The notes under the pieces: generated by a model
Seen by the model: the letters and a program-made list of their open reading frames with translations, nothing else
Database searches by the model: none
Told to the model about the DNA's origin: nothing
Made by a program: the position numbers and the translations under genes
Part shown: in pieces, positions 5,388 to 13,265 of the stretch
How positions within the stretch are numbered: the first letter of the stretch is position 1
Layout of the letters: each line of letters starts with the position of its first letter
Source: Clostridiales bacterium
GTDB lineage: Bacteria > Bacillota > Clostridia > Oscillospirales > Acutalibacteraceae
Assembly: GCA_020859725.1 (NCBI GenBank)
Contig: JAJBVR010000100.1
Location: 1-22,630, forward strand
Direction: 5' to 3'
DNA length: 22,630 nt

Positions 5388-6989
5388 TTGATTTTACTGG
5401 CTTTATTTAATGTGATTGCTTTTCTTCTGCCGACGGTGCACGGTATTACATTTTGGATAGGTTACAGCTTTGTGACCTTGGCTGTCATTTTGTTTGCGGC
5501 AGTTATACTGTTTCTTTTTGACTCGGAAGACAAAAAAAGAACCTTTTTGCGTCTTCCGCTGGTTTCTATTGCATGGATTTATCTGATTCTGCAAACAATT
5601 GTTGGCCTTGGACAGATCCTCAATCCGTCGTTCCCCTATGTCCCGGCGCTGATCATCAACGGTTGTCTGGCAGGATTTTTTATCATTCTTCTCTTGGCGT
5701 CAAAAACCGCCGGAGAATCCATTGAAAAGCAGGAAGCGCATATTGCGGAAAAAGTATATTTTATCAATAATATGCAGTTTCTTCTGTCCTCTGTCAAAAC
5801 AGACGATGCGGAGATTACACAAAAAATCAATGCTTTATCGGAGGATATCAAGTTCAGCGATCCTATGAGCCATTCCATGCTCAGCGAACTGGAAAAGCAA
5901 ATCGAAGCAAAAATTATTCTTTTAAAAGCGGATGTTTCGGATAAAGAGAAAGCAATGGCGGATATCGAAGGTATCAGCGACTTGTTAAAAGAGCGGAATC
6001 AGAAATGTCGGATGCTGAAAAATGTGAAGGAAGAGAAAAAAGCCGATGACTATTCCGGCGTGAAATATGTCGCCGTGACGGTTGGCATTTTGGGAGCGCT
6101 GGCAACCGTGGCGTTGGTTATCTGCTTTGTTATTGTTCCAAATAATACCTACAAGACCGCGATGTCGTTGTATGAAAACGAGCAGTACACAGAAGCAAGG
6201 GTAGTGTTTGAAAGCCTGAATGGATATAGCGACAGCAACGAAATGATTGAGGCGTGCAAAACGGCGATTACCGAACAGCAGTATTTAGATGCCCAGAAGC
6301 TATATGAAGAAGGAAAATATGATGAGGCAATTCAGGCTTTTGAAAGCTTGGGTACTTACAAGGACAGTAAGGAGATGATCGAGTCTGTAAAGCAGACAGT
6401 GACTGAAAACAAATACATACAAGCCGAAGATTATTTTGAAAGTCAGAACTATCTTGAGGCAATGAAACTCTACACTGAACTTGGAGATTACAAAGATTGT
6501 AAACAGAAAATCGAGCAGATTCAAAATCGTCTTGCAACAGACAGCGCCGTTTATTACGGAACCTACCAAAACAAGCCGATCGCATGGCGCGTCTTGCAAA
6601 CGGAGGATGACAGGATGCTGCTGATTGCGCAGGAAGCTATCTGTGAACTGCCGTACAACAATGAAATAAAAGATGTTACATGGCAGGAAAGTTCCCTTTG
6701 CAACTGGCTCAACAATGAATTTATCGGTTCGTTCTCCGAAGAGCAGTTAGCCGGTATCTTGACGACCAAAATTGACGGTGCAGACTGCAAGGTCTATCTG
6801 CTCAGCAAAGAAGAGGCAGAAGATCTGGAAGACGAATTCATCCTCTCCGGTGAAAAGGATTGGTGGCTTCGTACAAAGGCCGATGTAAACGCTGTGTATG
6901 TAACGGCGTCCGGCGAGATCGTTGAAGACGGAGAAACTGTTGTCCGTGCAAAAGGTGTGCGGCCTTGTATTTGGATTGATTTGAAATAA
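5388..6989 (+). CDS. Membrane protein with KDS-type TPR-like repeats and DUF6273-like C-terminus (N-terminus frameshifted)
   Basis: About 533 residues open from a TTG. N-terminal hydrophobic helices fill residues 1-110, followed by a coiled-coil region (about 110-220), one more membrane helix (about 228-250), and three repeats ending in GYSDS, TYKDS and DYKDC (about 255-385), each of form YxxAxxLYExxxYxEAxxxFxxL. The C-terminus, with IAWRVL, SxLCxWLNxxF, KDWWLRT and GVRPCIWIDL, matches the DUF6273 pattern. The likely original start is the ATG at 5348, which has AAGGAGAG before it. Removing one A from the A6 run at 5362-5367 joins MKLNRK to RISIAAVLILL and completes the first helix. As it stands, that ATG leads to a stop after 20 codons. 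Function is unknown; the layout suggests a membrane sensor. Confidence 0.75.
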   Translation: MILLALFNVIAFLLPTVHGITFWIGYSFVTLAVILFAAVILFLFDSEDKKRTFLRLPLVSIAWIYLILQTIVGLGQILNPSFPYVPALIINGCLAGFFIILLLASKTAGESIEKQEAHIAEKVYFINNMQFLLSSVKTDDAEITQKINALSEDIKFSDPMSHSMLSELEKQIEAKIILLKADVSDKEKAMADIEGISDLLKERNQKCRMLKNVKEEKKADDYSGVKYVAVTVGILGALATVALVICFVIVPNNTYKTAMSLYENEQYTEARVVFESLNGYSDSNEMIEACKTAITEQQYLDAQKLYEEGKYDEAIQAFESLGTYKDSKEMIESVKQTVTENKYIQAEDYFESQNYLEAMKLYTELGDYKDCKQKIEQIQNRLATDSAVYYGTYQNKPIAWRVLQTEDDRMLLIAQEAICELPYNNEIKDVTWQESSLCNWLNNEFIGSFSEEQLAGILTTKIDGADCKVYLLSKEEAEDLEDEFILSGEKDWWLRTKADVNAVYVTASGEIVEDGETVVRAKGVRPCIWIDLK

Positions 6990-7007
6990 TTGAAGGAAAA
7001 CAAGAAA

Positions 7008-8006
7008 ATGGAGAAAAATAAAATGGATATAAAAATGATGTTAGTCGACTTACAATCCGGAGATTATCCTAAAGACCATATCGGATATGAAATCCTCAAT
7101 TTAAGACGAAATGACGATGGAATGTTTTATGGCTTTGTCCCGGATGATGACCATGTTGATATTACTAATTTAGACCCGAAAGCAAAAGACTATGTTGAAG
7201 GTGTACTCGTTATCTATGTTAAGGCTATCGGTAAAAGTACAGACAGAAGGATAGTCGCCTATTGTAAAAACGCAACTGTCTTTAACAAACCGCAATCAGG
7301 AGAAGAAAAGGGTAGATATTTTAAAGATTCAGACGGTACGCAACGCTGCGCATCTTACAGTGTTATGAGCGATAATCTGTTCAATCTGGAATCTATAGAA
7401 CAATCTTTTGTCATTGAGACCTCAAAATACAATCCATATATGTTTCGGAAACAGCGCACCTTTTTAAAAGAATATCCGGAACTGAAAGAAAAAATTATAT
7501 CCTATATCAATGACCTTGAAAGTTACGATTATCAAAATCAAGTTCATTCCACACCGGCAGCGACATTCAAATATGCACGAAACTATGAAAATGTACCCGA
7601 TGAGATATCTAACTTCTCCGGTGGTCAATGTATCAAAAGAGATCCTTTAATTGCAAAAAGAGTCCTGGCTATCAATAATTATCACTGTGCTATCGATTCA
7701 TCTCGCCTTACTTTTCAAACTCGTTCAGGTGTACCTTATATGGAGGCACATCATTTAATTCCGTGCACAGTGTCAAACAGTCAGAGGTATCAGAAAAAAT
7801 CTAAATTGGATAGAGAAGAAAACATAGTGTGTATCTGTCCAAACTGTCATCGAGCAATCCATTATGGAAATGATGAAATACAAGAAAAATATTTAAAAAT
7901 ATTATACGACAAGCAAAAAGGCAAACTGGATAGCGTGGGGCTTAAATTGTCCTTTGAAGAATTGATAGAAATCTATAAAGGAATGAAAAATCATGCAGAC
8001 TTTTAA
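7008..8006 (+). CDS. HNH endonuclease (McrA-type) with unrecognised N-terminal domain
   Basis: A 332-residue protein. The C-terminal third carries an HNH/McrA nuclease motif: EAHHLIPC (His248, His249), then REENIVCICPNCHRAIHYGN with the central Asn, the zinc-type CxC/CPNC cysteines and the last His. Such enzymes cut DNA, and in restriction systems the N-terminal part reads modified bases or a specific sequence. Here the N-terminal ~190 residues (GYEILNLRR, FYGFVPDDDHVDI, VEGVLVIYVKA) look like a compact beta-rich domain that I cannot name. I chose the ATG at 7008, with GAAGGA 9 nt upstream, over a TTG at 6990. It overlaps the next gene by 14 nt. Its base composition is more AT-rich than the two genes before it. 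Confidence 0.85.
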   Translation: MEKNKMDIKMMLVDLQSGDYPKDHIGYEILNLRRNDDGMFYGFVPDDDHVDITNLDPKAKDYVEGVLVIYVKAIGKSTDRRIVAYCKNATVFNKPQSGEEKGRYFKDSDGTQRCASYSVMSDNLFNLESIEQSFVIETSKYNPYMFRKQRTFLKEYPELKEKIISYINDLESYDYQNQVHSTPAATFKYARNYENVPDEISNFSGGQCIKRDPLIAKRVLAINNYHCAIDSSRLTFQTRSGVPYMEAHHLIPCTVSNSQRYQKKSKLDREENIVCICPNCHRAIHYGNDEIQEKYLKILYDKQKGKLDSVGLKLSFEELIEIYKGMKNHADF

Positions 8007-8373
8007 ATGTAAAATATGTGGCGGCAGTCTCACAGTGACCTCTAAAAGCAGGGTTGCTGTTTGTGATTATTGCGGAAGCAAACAAATTCTGCCTCTGTTT
8101 TCGGATGAAAGCGCGCAGCTGTTATACGACAGGGAAAACAGCTATCTGCGGCAAAACGAATATGACAAGGCTGAAACCATTTTTAATCAGCTTTTAGCCT
8201 TATGCCCGGAAGATCCGGAAATTTATTGGGACATTGTTTTATGTAAATACGGCGTTACATTTGTCCAAGATCCGAAAACGGGAAAATATATCCCTACCTG
8301 TAACCGCACACATTACGAATCCATCTTAAACGATAGAAATTACCAAAAGGTTCTCCAATATGCCGACGATTAG
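7993..8373 (+). CDS. Zinc-ribbon/TIR membrane protein, N-terminal fragment ending at an in-frame TAG
   Basis: This 126-residue piece begins with a zinc ribbon (CKICGGSL ... CDYCGSKQ, residues 5-30), followed by a helical TPR-like region (RENSYLRQNEYDKAETIFNQ and on). The ATG lies within the end of the HNH gene, behind AAAGGA, so the genes are coupled. The frame stops at a TAG (8371-8373), but the same frame continues at once as QTAFYRENAEAINNIQKGIL and leads straight into a TIR domain without any indel. The two pieces are clearly one gene interrupted by a nonsense codon. Unless the TAG is read through, this yields only the zinc-ribbon/TPR part. Confidence 0.8.
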   Translation: MQTFKCKICGGSLTVTSKSRVAVCDYCGSKQILPLFSDESAQLLYDRENSYLRQNEYDKAETIFNQLLALCPEDPEIYWDIVLCKYGVTFVQDPKTGKYIPTCNRTHYESILNDRNYQKVLQYADD

Positions 8374-10188
8374 CAAACGGCGTTTTATCGAGAGAATGCT
8401 GAAGCGATCAACAATATACAAAAAGGGATTCTTGCTGTTTCAAAAAAAGAAAAACCATTTGACATCTTTATTTCCTATAAGGAAACGGATAATAAGGGAA
8501 ACAGAACCAAAGACAGCATTGCCGCTCAAAAACTTTATAAAAAACTGACTGAGAACGGTTACAAGGTGTTTTTCTCCCGCATTACCTTAGAGGATAAGAT
8601 CGGAACGGAATATGAGCCTTATATTTATGCCGCGCTCTATTCCAGTAAGGTGATGCTGACTGTCTGCTCCTCCAAGGAAAACATTGAATCCCCTTGGGTG
8701 AGAAATGAGTGGAGCCGTTTTTTAACATTACGCCAAAACGACGCAGGCAAAACACTGATTCCGCTTTATTTTGATATGCCAAAGTCAGATTTGCCGGACG
8801 AATTTGCTATCTTGGCCACACAGAATATGTCGAAAGACGACTTTGAGCAGGAACTTCTCCGAGGAATCAAAAAGATGATACCGTTGCCGATTATGTTGGC
8901 AGCCCGGCGAAAAAAATTAAAAAAGAGACTGGGCATATCAGCTGCGATCCTTGTGGGTGTTATATTGGTGGCAGGTGTTGTTTCTTTCCCCTATATAAAA
9001 GATTACATTACATATAACGCTGATTATCAGACCGCAATGCAGTTATATAACGAAGAGAAATACGGTGAGGCAGCTGATGCTTTTGCAAAACTGTCTGATT
9101 TTAAGGATTCAGCCGAGATGCAGCAAGAGTCTCTGAATATGGGCAAATATACTGCCGCCATGCAGTTGTATTATGATGGTGATTATCCTCAGGCCGCTTG
9201 GGCGTTTCGGGACATGAACGGATACAAAGATTCGGCAGAAATGCAGAAAAAAGCTGAACTTAATTGGAGAGAAAAGCTGGCAACTGTCGCAACAAATAAT
9301 AATTTGGGTTCATCATCACATGGTGCTTATTATATTTCAGCGAATGGTTCTGTTGAAACTTTTACTTATAATCCCGGAGATGCCAACAGTAACATTAGCA
9401 TAGACGAGCATGGTAAAATCGTTTCTATCGCCGATAATATTGCGCTATATGCATTACATGAGGACGGCTATGTAACAAATTCAAAAACTAATAACGGATT
9501 AGATTCTGATTGGGAAAATATTATACAAATTACTTCTCGTTTTAATACTACAAATGCGGCCTTAACCAGTGAAGGAAAGGTGATATATGGAAATACTAAG
9601 AATGAAATCAATCCAGACGGTACGGATAGTTGGTTACAAGCTACAAATGAGTGGGATAAAATTGTTTCATTGTCTTACGATGTAGAACGATGTGGTGACG
9701 GAGGAATGGCGAGTGCTGCATTGGTTGGATTAAAATCCGATGGAACAGTCGTATCCGTGTTCTATGGCATTCAGACAAATGCTAATTCATTTATTGCTTC
9801 GTTAAAAAACATCAAAGAGATTAGCGTTAATGTTGAAATCAGTAGTGGAACGGTAAGTATAGTTGCTCTTGATGAAAACGGAACATTATTTACATTTGCT
9901 GATGGCGCTTATGACACTTATGAAAACTTAAATATTATAGATGTAGAGACAACTGATTTTTATTCGAATAGTGATATTACTTTACAATTTTTTATTCTTA
10001 GCAACGAATTAACATTGTCTCGCTTAGGTAGTGAAAATACTATTATTGAAGATGTAGTATATATGAATAAAGATTTTATCGTAACAAGAAGCGGTACAAT
10101 CTATACGGAATATAATTTGGAGGGGACTGCCCCTACGAATACAACCGTTAAAACGCAGATAAAAGATGTATGGTTAGATAAGAGTTAA
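8374..10188 (+). pseudogene. TIR-transmembrane-KDS repeat-RCC1-like receptor, C-terminal part after the TAG
   Basis: This continues the zinc-ribbon gene in the same frame; the only plausible restart is a GTG at 8566, which would cut into the TIR domain. Numbering from 7993: TIR domain about 154-290 (FDIFISYKETD, then SPWVRNEWSRF with Glu239 at the place of the catalytic glutamate of NAD-cleaving TIRs); basic stretch RRKKLKKR; one membrane helix about 314-336; two KDS-type repeats (SDFKDSAEMQ, NGYKDSAEMQ); then a ~300-residue beta domain with repeated DGxV/xxxGKV turns like RCC1 propeller blades. By the positive-inside rule the TIR faces the cytoplasm and the repeats and propeller lie outside. 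The last ~300 codons are clearly more AT-rich than the rest. Confidence 0.75.
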
Positions 10189-10193
10189 GCGAT

Positions 10194-10775
10194 ATGCAAT
10201 GTAAAAAATGCGGCGGAAATTTAATAATCGGCGACGGAGTTTATGTGTGCGAATCCTGCGGGACAAAATATTCTGTCGCAAATTACTATGAGGATATTGA
10301 TACATATATCTGCTATATAGAAAGCGATCACGCCGGGAGGCGTACGAAGGATTCCATTATTGCACAAGACTTATATCAAAAACTTGAGGCAACAAAAATC
10401 AAATCGTTTTACAGCCGCATTTCAGTTTCTGATTTAAGCGGCGAGTTGTATAAAAAAGCTTGTAATGCTGCGCTCGCTAATGCAAAAACTGTAATTATAA
10501 TCGGCACATCGAAAGAAAATTTCGAATCTCTGGTCAATCATTATGAGAGTTTATATACCGGAAAAATAGTGATTCCTGTTTTTTCTGAGATGAATCCTTA
10601 TGATATTCCCAAAAATATCAGCGCAATACAGGCGCTGGATTACAATAAAATCGGTTCGGATATAGACCTCATAAAAAGCATATTAAATGCGCTTGGAAGA
10701 ACCTCAGAGGCTGACCTTCTTACTGTAAACAACAAGCATACAGGTAAAAAGCAGAAAAAATTGTATTGGCTATAA
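10194..10775 (+). CDS. Zinc-ribbon plus TIR-like protein (likely N-terminal half of a split receptor)
   Basis: A 193-residue protein. Zinc ribbon at 1-25 (CKKCGGNL ... CESCGTKY), then a TIR-like domain (about 32-175) with DTYICYIESD for the first strand, RRTKDSIIAQDLYQKL for the first helix and AKTVIIIGTSKENFES for the later strand and helix. It parallels the preceding TIR gene (ETDNKGNRTKDSIAAQKLYKKL). The catalytic-glutamate region is less clear, so it may be inactive. The frame ends GKKQKKLYWL. One extra A in the A6 run at 10755-10760 would instead give KKIVLAISVIAVV and join the next frame. The ATG is 6 nt after the previous stop and has no strong ribosome site, so it depends on coupling. 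Confidence 0.75.
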   Translation: MQCKKCGGNLIIGDGVYVCESCGTKYSVANYYEDIDTYICYIESDHAGRRTKDSIIAQDLYQKLEATKIKSFYSRISVSDLSGELYKKACNAALANAKTVIIIGTSKENFESLVNHYESLYTGKIVIPVFSEMNPYDIPKNISAIQALDYNKIGSDIDLIKSILNALGRTSEADLLTVNNKHTGKKQKKLYWL

Positions 10776-12238
10776 GTGTAATTGCTGTTGTTATGGCGAT
10801 TGCAGGCTTTTTGATTTTCGGGACAGATTTGGTTTTCAAAAAAGCTGATGAAGCGCCCGTTGATCAGCAATTGACACAATACAATGAAGCGGTTGCCTGT
10901 ATGGAAAAAGGGGAATACGCAAGAGCAATTGAACTTTTTTATAATTTAACCGGCTATAAAGACAGCGACAGACAACTGCAAATTTTGTATGAAAGATATG
11001 CAGGATGTTATAAAGACGATGCATCCGGAGTAACCCTTCATTTCCAGATTCTTGGTGGAAACACTGCTAATATTGACATCACTTCTGTTGTAGATGGAAA
11101 GCAGATTCGCATAACAGAATCGTCTTTATGCCAAGCAACAAAAGCAACATTTGATTTTAACGACAGCGAAAACAACCAAGGGACATTATCTGTTCAGTTG
11201 AATGATAATGATTTGTCGTTAGATGTAAAAACCGAAACGACGATGTCAGACTTGACGATTGGGGATTTAACCATTTCATTTAAAATAAGCGATAAATCCG
11301 ATCAACCTTTTTCCGAAGAAATCAATGCAGATACGTTGTTAGGATTCATTGAAAACAAGACGACTTTGAGAAATTTAAAGCAAAGAGGATTTGACGTTGT
11401 TTTTGTATCTGCTTTATATAATGATACAGGATCAAGTTGCTACAAAATTAACAACACTGATATCCAATTGGCAATATTCAATTTTGATATTTCAAAATCA
11501 GATGAATACTATGGAAACGCAGATACATCAGTTGACGACCCAATCGTATTTGGTGTATCTGCTCCCGCTGAAACGATTATTCCTGACTATGTTGGGAAAG
11601 CAAATGATCCAGTTGTCTTAAACGATGTTTTATATGTTCCTGATGGGAATTTGGGTCAGAATTATCACGTTTTAGACTTTGGAGATCCTACATGGATTGA
11701 AAAAAAGAAAATTACCGAAAAAACCAACATTTGCTTTACAAGCAAAGAACTGATTGGCCAAGAACATTTTGATGAATTGGTAGATTATTACTGCATATCA
11801 GGAAAAGCAACACGAGAATATATGACAACATATCCAGAATCTTTTCCGGCAACTGAAATATTGGAGGACACGAATACCTACCGTACAATTTCCGTTTATG
11901 ACTATAAAGGAAACTATCCAATGGTAACTTATAAAATTAATAAGCAAACATTTCAAATAGAAGAAAGATATGAGGGAAACAATTCGGATTGGTCAGGAGA
12001 AAATGTGTGGGAAGAGGAGTATGATCCGGTTTTAGAATCGCCTAATGTATGGTGCCCAAATTGCGGAGTAGGCTTTTATACAACTGGAATTGGCAATGAT
12101 GGTCTGACCTGCAGCGAATGCGGATGCGTTTGGCTTCCTATGTGTAATGTCTGTTATGGACAAGATGCCGTCAGTATAAAATCTGCTGACGATGGACAAT
12201 TTGTTTGCAATAAGTGTGGTGGTGCGTGGAATCCATAA
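10766..12238 (+). CDS. Membrane protein with KDS-type repeat, beta domain and C-terminal double zinc ribbon
   Basis: A 490-residue frame with a TTG start and no ribosome site, overlapping the TIR-like gene by 10 nt. Residues 1-20 are a membrane helix, followed by a KDS-type repeat (YNEAVACMEKGEYARAIELF ... GYKDSDRQ). Residues about 85-430 look like beta-rich extracytoplasmic material of unknown family. The last ~60 residues hold zinc ribbons: CPNCG, CSECGC, CNVCYG, CNKCGG. It is almost certainly the C-terminal half of the TIR-like protein upstream; joined, they give zinc ribbon-TIR-TM-repeat-sensor, the same order as the other TIR protein. A -1 slip on GAAAAAATTG would fuse them. Strongly AT-rich. 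Confidence 0.7.
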   Translation: MAISVIAVVMAIAGFLIFGTDLVFKKADEAPVDQQLTQYNEAVACMEKGEYARAIELFYNLTGYKDSDRQLQILYERYAGCYKDDASGVTLHFQILGGNTANIDITSVVDGKQIRITESSLCQATKATFDFNDSENNQGTLSVQLNDNDLSLDVKTETTMSDLTIGDLTISFKISDKSDQPFSEEINADTLLGFIENKTTLRNLKQRGFDVVFVSALYNDTGSSCYKINNTDIQLAIFNFDISKSDEYYGNADTSVDDPIVFGVSAPAETIIPDYVGKANDPVVLNDVLYVPDGNLGQNYHVLDFGDPTWIEKKKITEKTNICFTSKELIGQEHFDELVDYYCISGKATREYMTTYPESFPATEILEDTNTYRTISVYDYKGNYPMVTYKINKQTFQIEERYEGNNSDWSGENVWEEEYDPVLESPNVWCPNCGVGFYTTGIGNDGLTCSECGCVWLPMCNVCYGQDAVSIKSADDGQFVCNKCGGAWNP

Positions 12239-12272
12239 ATGATATGAGGAGTTAGAGCATTTTCTATATGTA

Positions 12273-12305
12273 AAGCAACATGACTGTTTATAAGTTCTGT
12301 TGCTT
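12273..12305. terminator. Hairpin between the convergent operon end and tnpV
   Basis: AAGCAACA (12273-12280) pairs perfectly with TGTTGCTT (12298-12305) over a 17-nt loop. It lies 35 nt after the last operon stop, between convergent genes. There is no clear U-run on either side, so terminator activity is uncertain. Confidence 0.35.
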
Positions 12306-12329
12306 GTTGAGCTCCGCTATATATGAATC

Positions 12330-12704
12330 TTAAATTAAAAATATTAATTCAGCGTTAACAATTTCTGCTGCCCTGTTACGGATATTGTTCATCCGCCGAA
12401 CCCATTCCATTTGATTTTCCGCTTTAAGCTGCTCGGTCACACCCTCACAATTTGCCATCTGCTTTACCAATCTAAAAAACATATCCTCTGCCTTCCGGTC
12501 GATTTCGGCAAGATGAGCGTTCAGTTTCCCGCTTGTCAAGAGGTTATAATATAAAATTTTGTGGTGCTGTTTCAGATATCGTGCGTGTCGCTGTCTCCAT
12601 ATACCAATAGGCTGATTTTCGGCAGGTAATATGAGATTTGGCAAAACATAATCTCCTTGCTGTGTGTATGTGCCGCCCATTTGTTCAAATAATGATTTTT
12701 CCAT
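12330..12704 (-). CDS. tnpV: TnpV family transposon-encoded protein
   Basis: A 124-residue protein matching the TnpV family of clostridial transposons (first described on Tn4451-type elements): MEKSLFEQMGGTY at the start, GIWRQRHARYLKQH, LLTSGKLNAHLAEID and EGVTEQLKAENQMEW. It is soluble and highly charged, and its molecular role is not established. The ATG follows CAGGAGGA. It is full length except that the last residues (AELIFLI) look altered. It is the last island gene before the tmRNA gene, and shows that the segment next to ssrA is mobile DNA. No serine or tyrosine recombinase accompanies it here. Confidence 0.85.
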   Translation of the reverse strand: MEKSLFEQMGGTYTQQGDYVLPNLILPAENQPIGIWRQRHARYLKQHHKILYYNLLTSGKLNAHLAEIDRKAEDMFFRLVKQMANCEGVTEQLKAENQMEWVRRMNNIRNRAAEIVNAELIFLI

Positions 12705-12789
12705 TGTGTTTATCCTCCTGTTTTTTATTGTACTTTCATTTTACAAGAGGATGAAAAATAATACGAATGTGCCGATTTCGGACATAGTA

Positions 12790-12829
12790 AAACGCCGCCT
12801 TAAAAAATCAATCTAAGGCGGTGTTTTCT
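12790..12829. terminator. Bidirectional intrinsic terminator between tnpV and ssrA
   Basis: AACGCCGCCTTA and TAAGGCGGTGTT form a 12-pair stem with one G-U, over an ~11-nt A/T loop. A T-run follows on the plus strand, and on the minus strand TTTTAC follows, so it can act both ways. It probably marks the junction between core and island transcription. Confidence 0.65.
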
Positions 12830-12875
12830 GCGTTGGTATCAGAGCGAACATTTCACAGCGAAGCCGCCTGCAAAA

Positions 12876-12902
12876 AAAGTAGGTGTTCGTCCAATACCTT
12901 TT
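12876..12902 (-). terminator. tmRNA terminator
   Basis: Directly after the tmRNA CCA end on the minus strand, GGTATT and AACACC form a small imperfect stem (12883-12899) followed by TACTTTTTTT, a seven-T run at 12872-12878. Confidence 0.5.
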
Positions 12903-13253
12903 TGGTGGAGATGGCGGTAATCGAAACCGCGTCCTGAAATACATTGCCAAGGCTTTCTACATGCTTAGTTTGTTATTTAAGATTCCCCGCGCAAAACGGC
13001 AGCAAACAGCCTTTTTGTTTCGGTAGATTCTGATACCTGACGGAGAGCGAATCAATCCCCCGTTCATGTTCGCCGCTAATCGACGCCTGCACCGAAGCCG
13101 CGGCGCTCATCGGGCAGACGAAAGCTGCGCTCAGGCAGCTAAAGCTACTGATTTATTATTGTCAGTTAATTTTAAAATGTTACTTTTAAAGCGGTGCAAC
13201 TCCGCTGCATGCTTACCAAGGTTCCTTATTCCAGTCGAAATCCTTTCATCCCC
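12903..13253 (-). ncRNA. ssrA: Transfer-messenger RNA (tmRNA)
   Basis: A one-piece tmRNA of about 351 nt. The 5' end GGGGATGAAAGGATTTCGAC and the 3' end GGTTTCGATTACC...CTCCACCA form the tRNA-Ala-like domain with an encoded CCA. The tag frame ends in GCT TTA GCT GCC TGA (13131-13145). Taking GAC (13161-13163) as the resume codon after TTAACT gives tag A-DNNKSVALAA, close in form to clostridial tags beginning ADDN/AEDN and ending in LAA. It rescues stalled ribosomes together with SmpB, whose gene is immediately upstream. A 64-codon plus-strand frame here is a shadow. Its 3' end is a classic integration site and borders the island. Confidence 0.95.
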
Positions 13254-13265
13254 ATATTAAATTAA

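Noticed and set aside
8360..8548. A 62-codon frame bridging the TAG in the TIR gene
   Set aside because: Its translation is unrelated to TIR proteins, while the original frame continues the family sequence directly after the TAG. It is a shadow.
12273..12305. A third dif-like site at the end of the operon (GCAACATGA-N6-ATAAGTT)
   Set aside because: The resemblance to the switch repeats is weak (several mismatches in both inner arms), and the hairpin explains the symmetry better.
13066..13260. A 64-codon plus-strand frame
   Set aside because: It is antisense to the tmRNA, whose ends and tag are clear.
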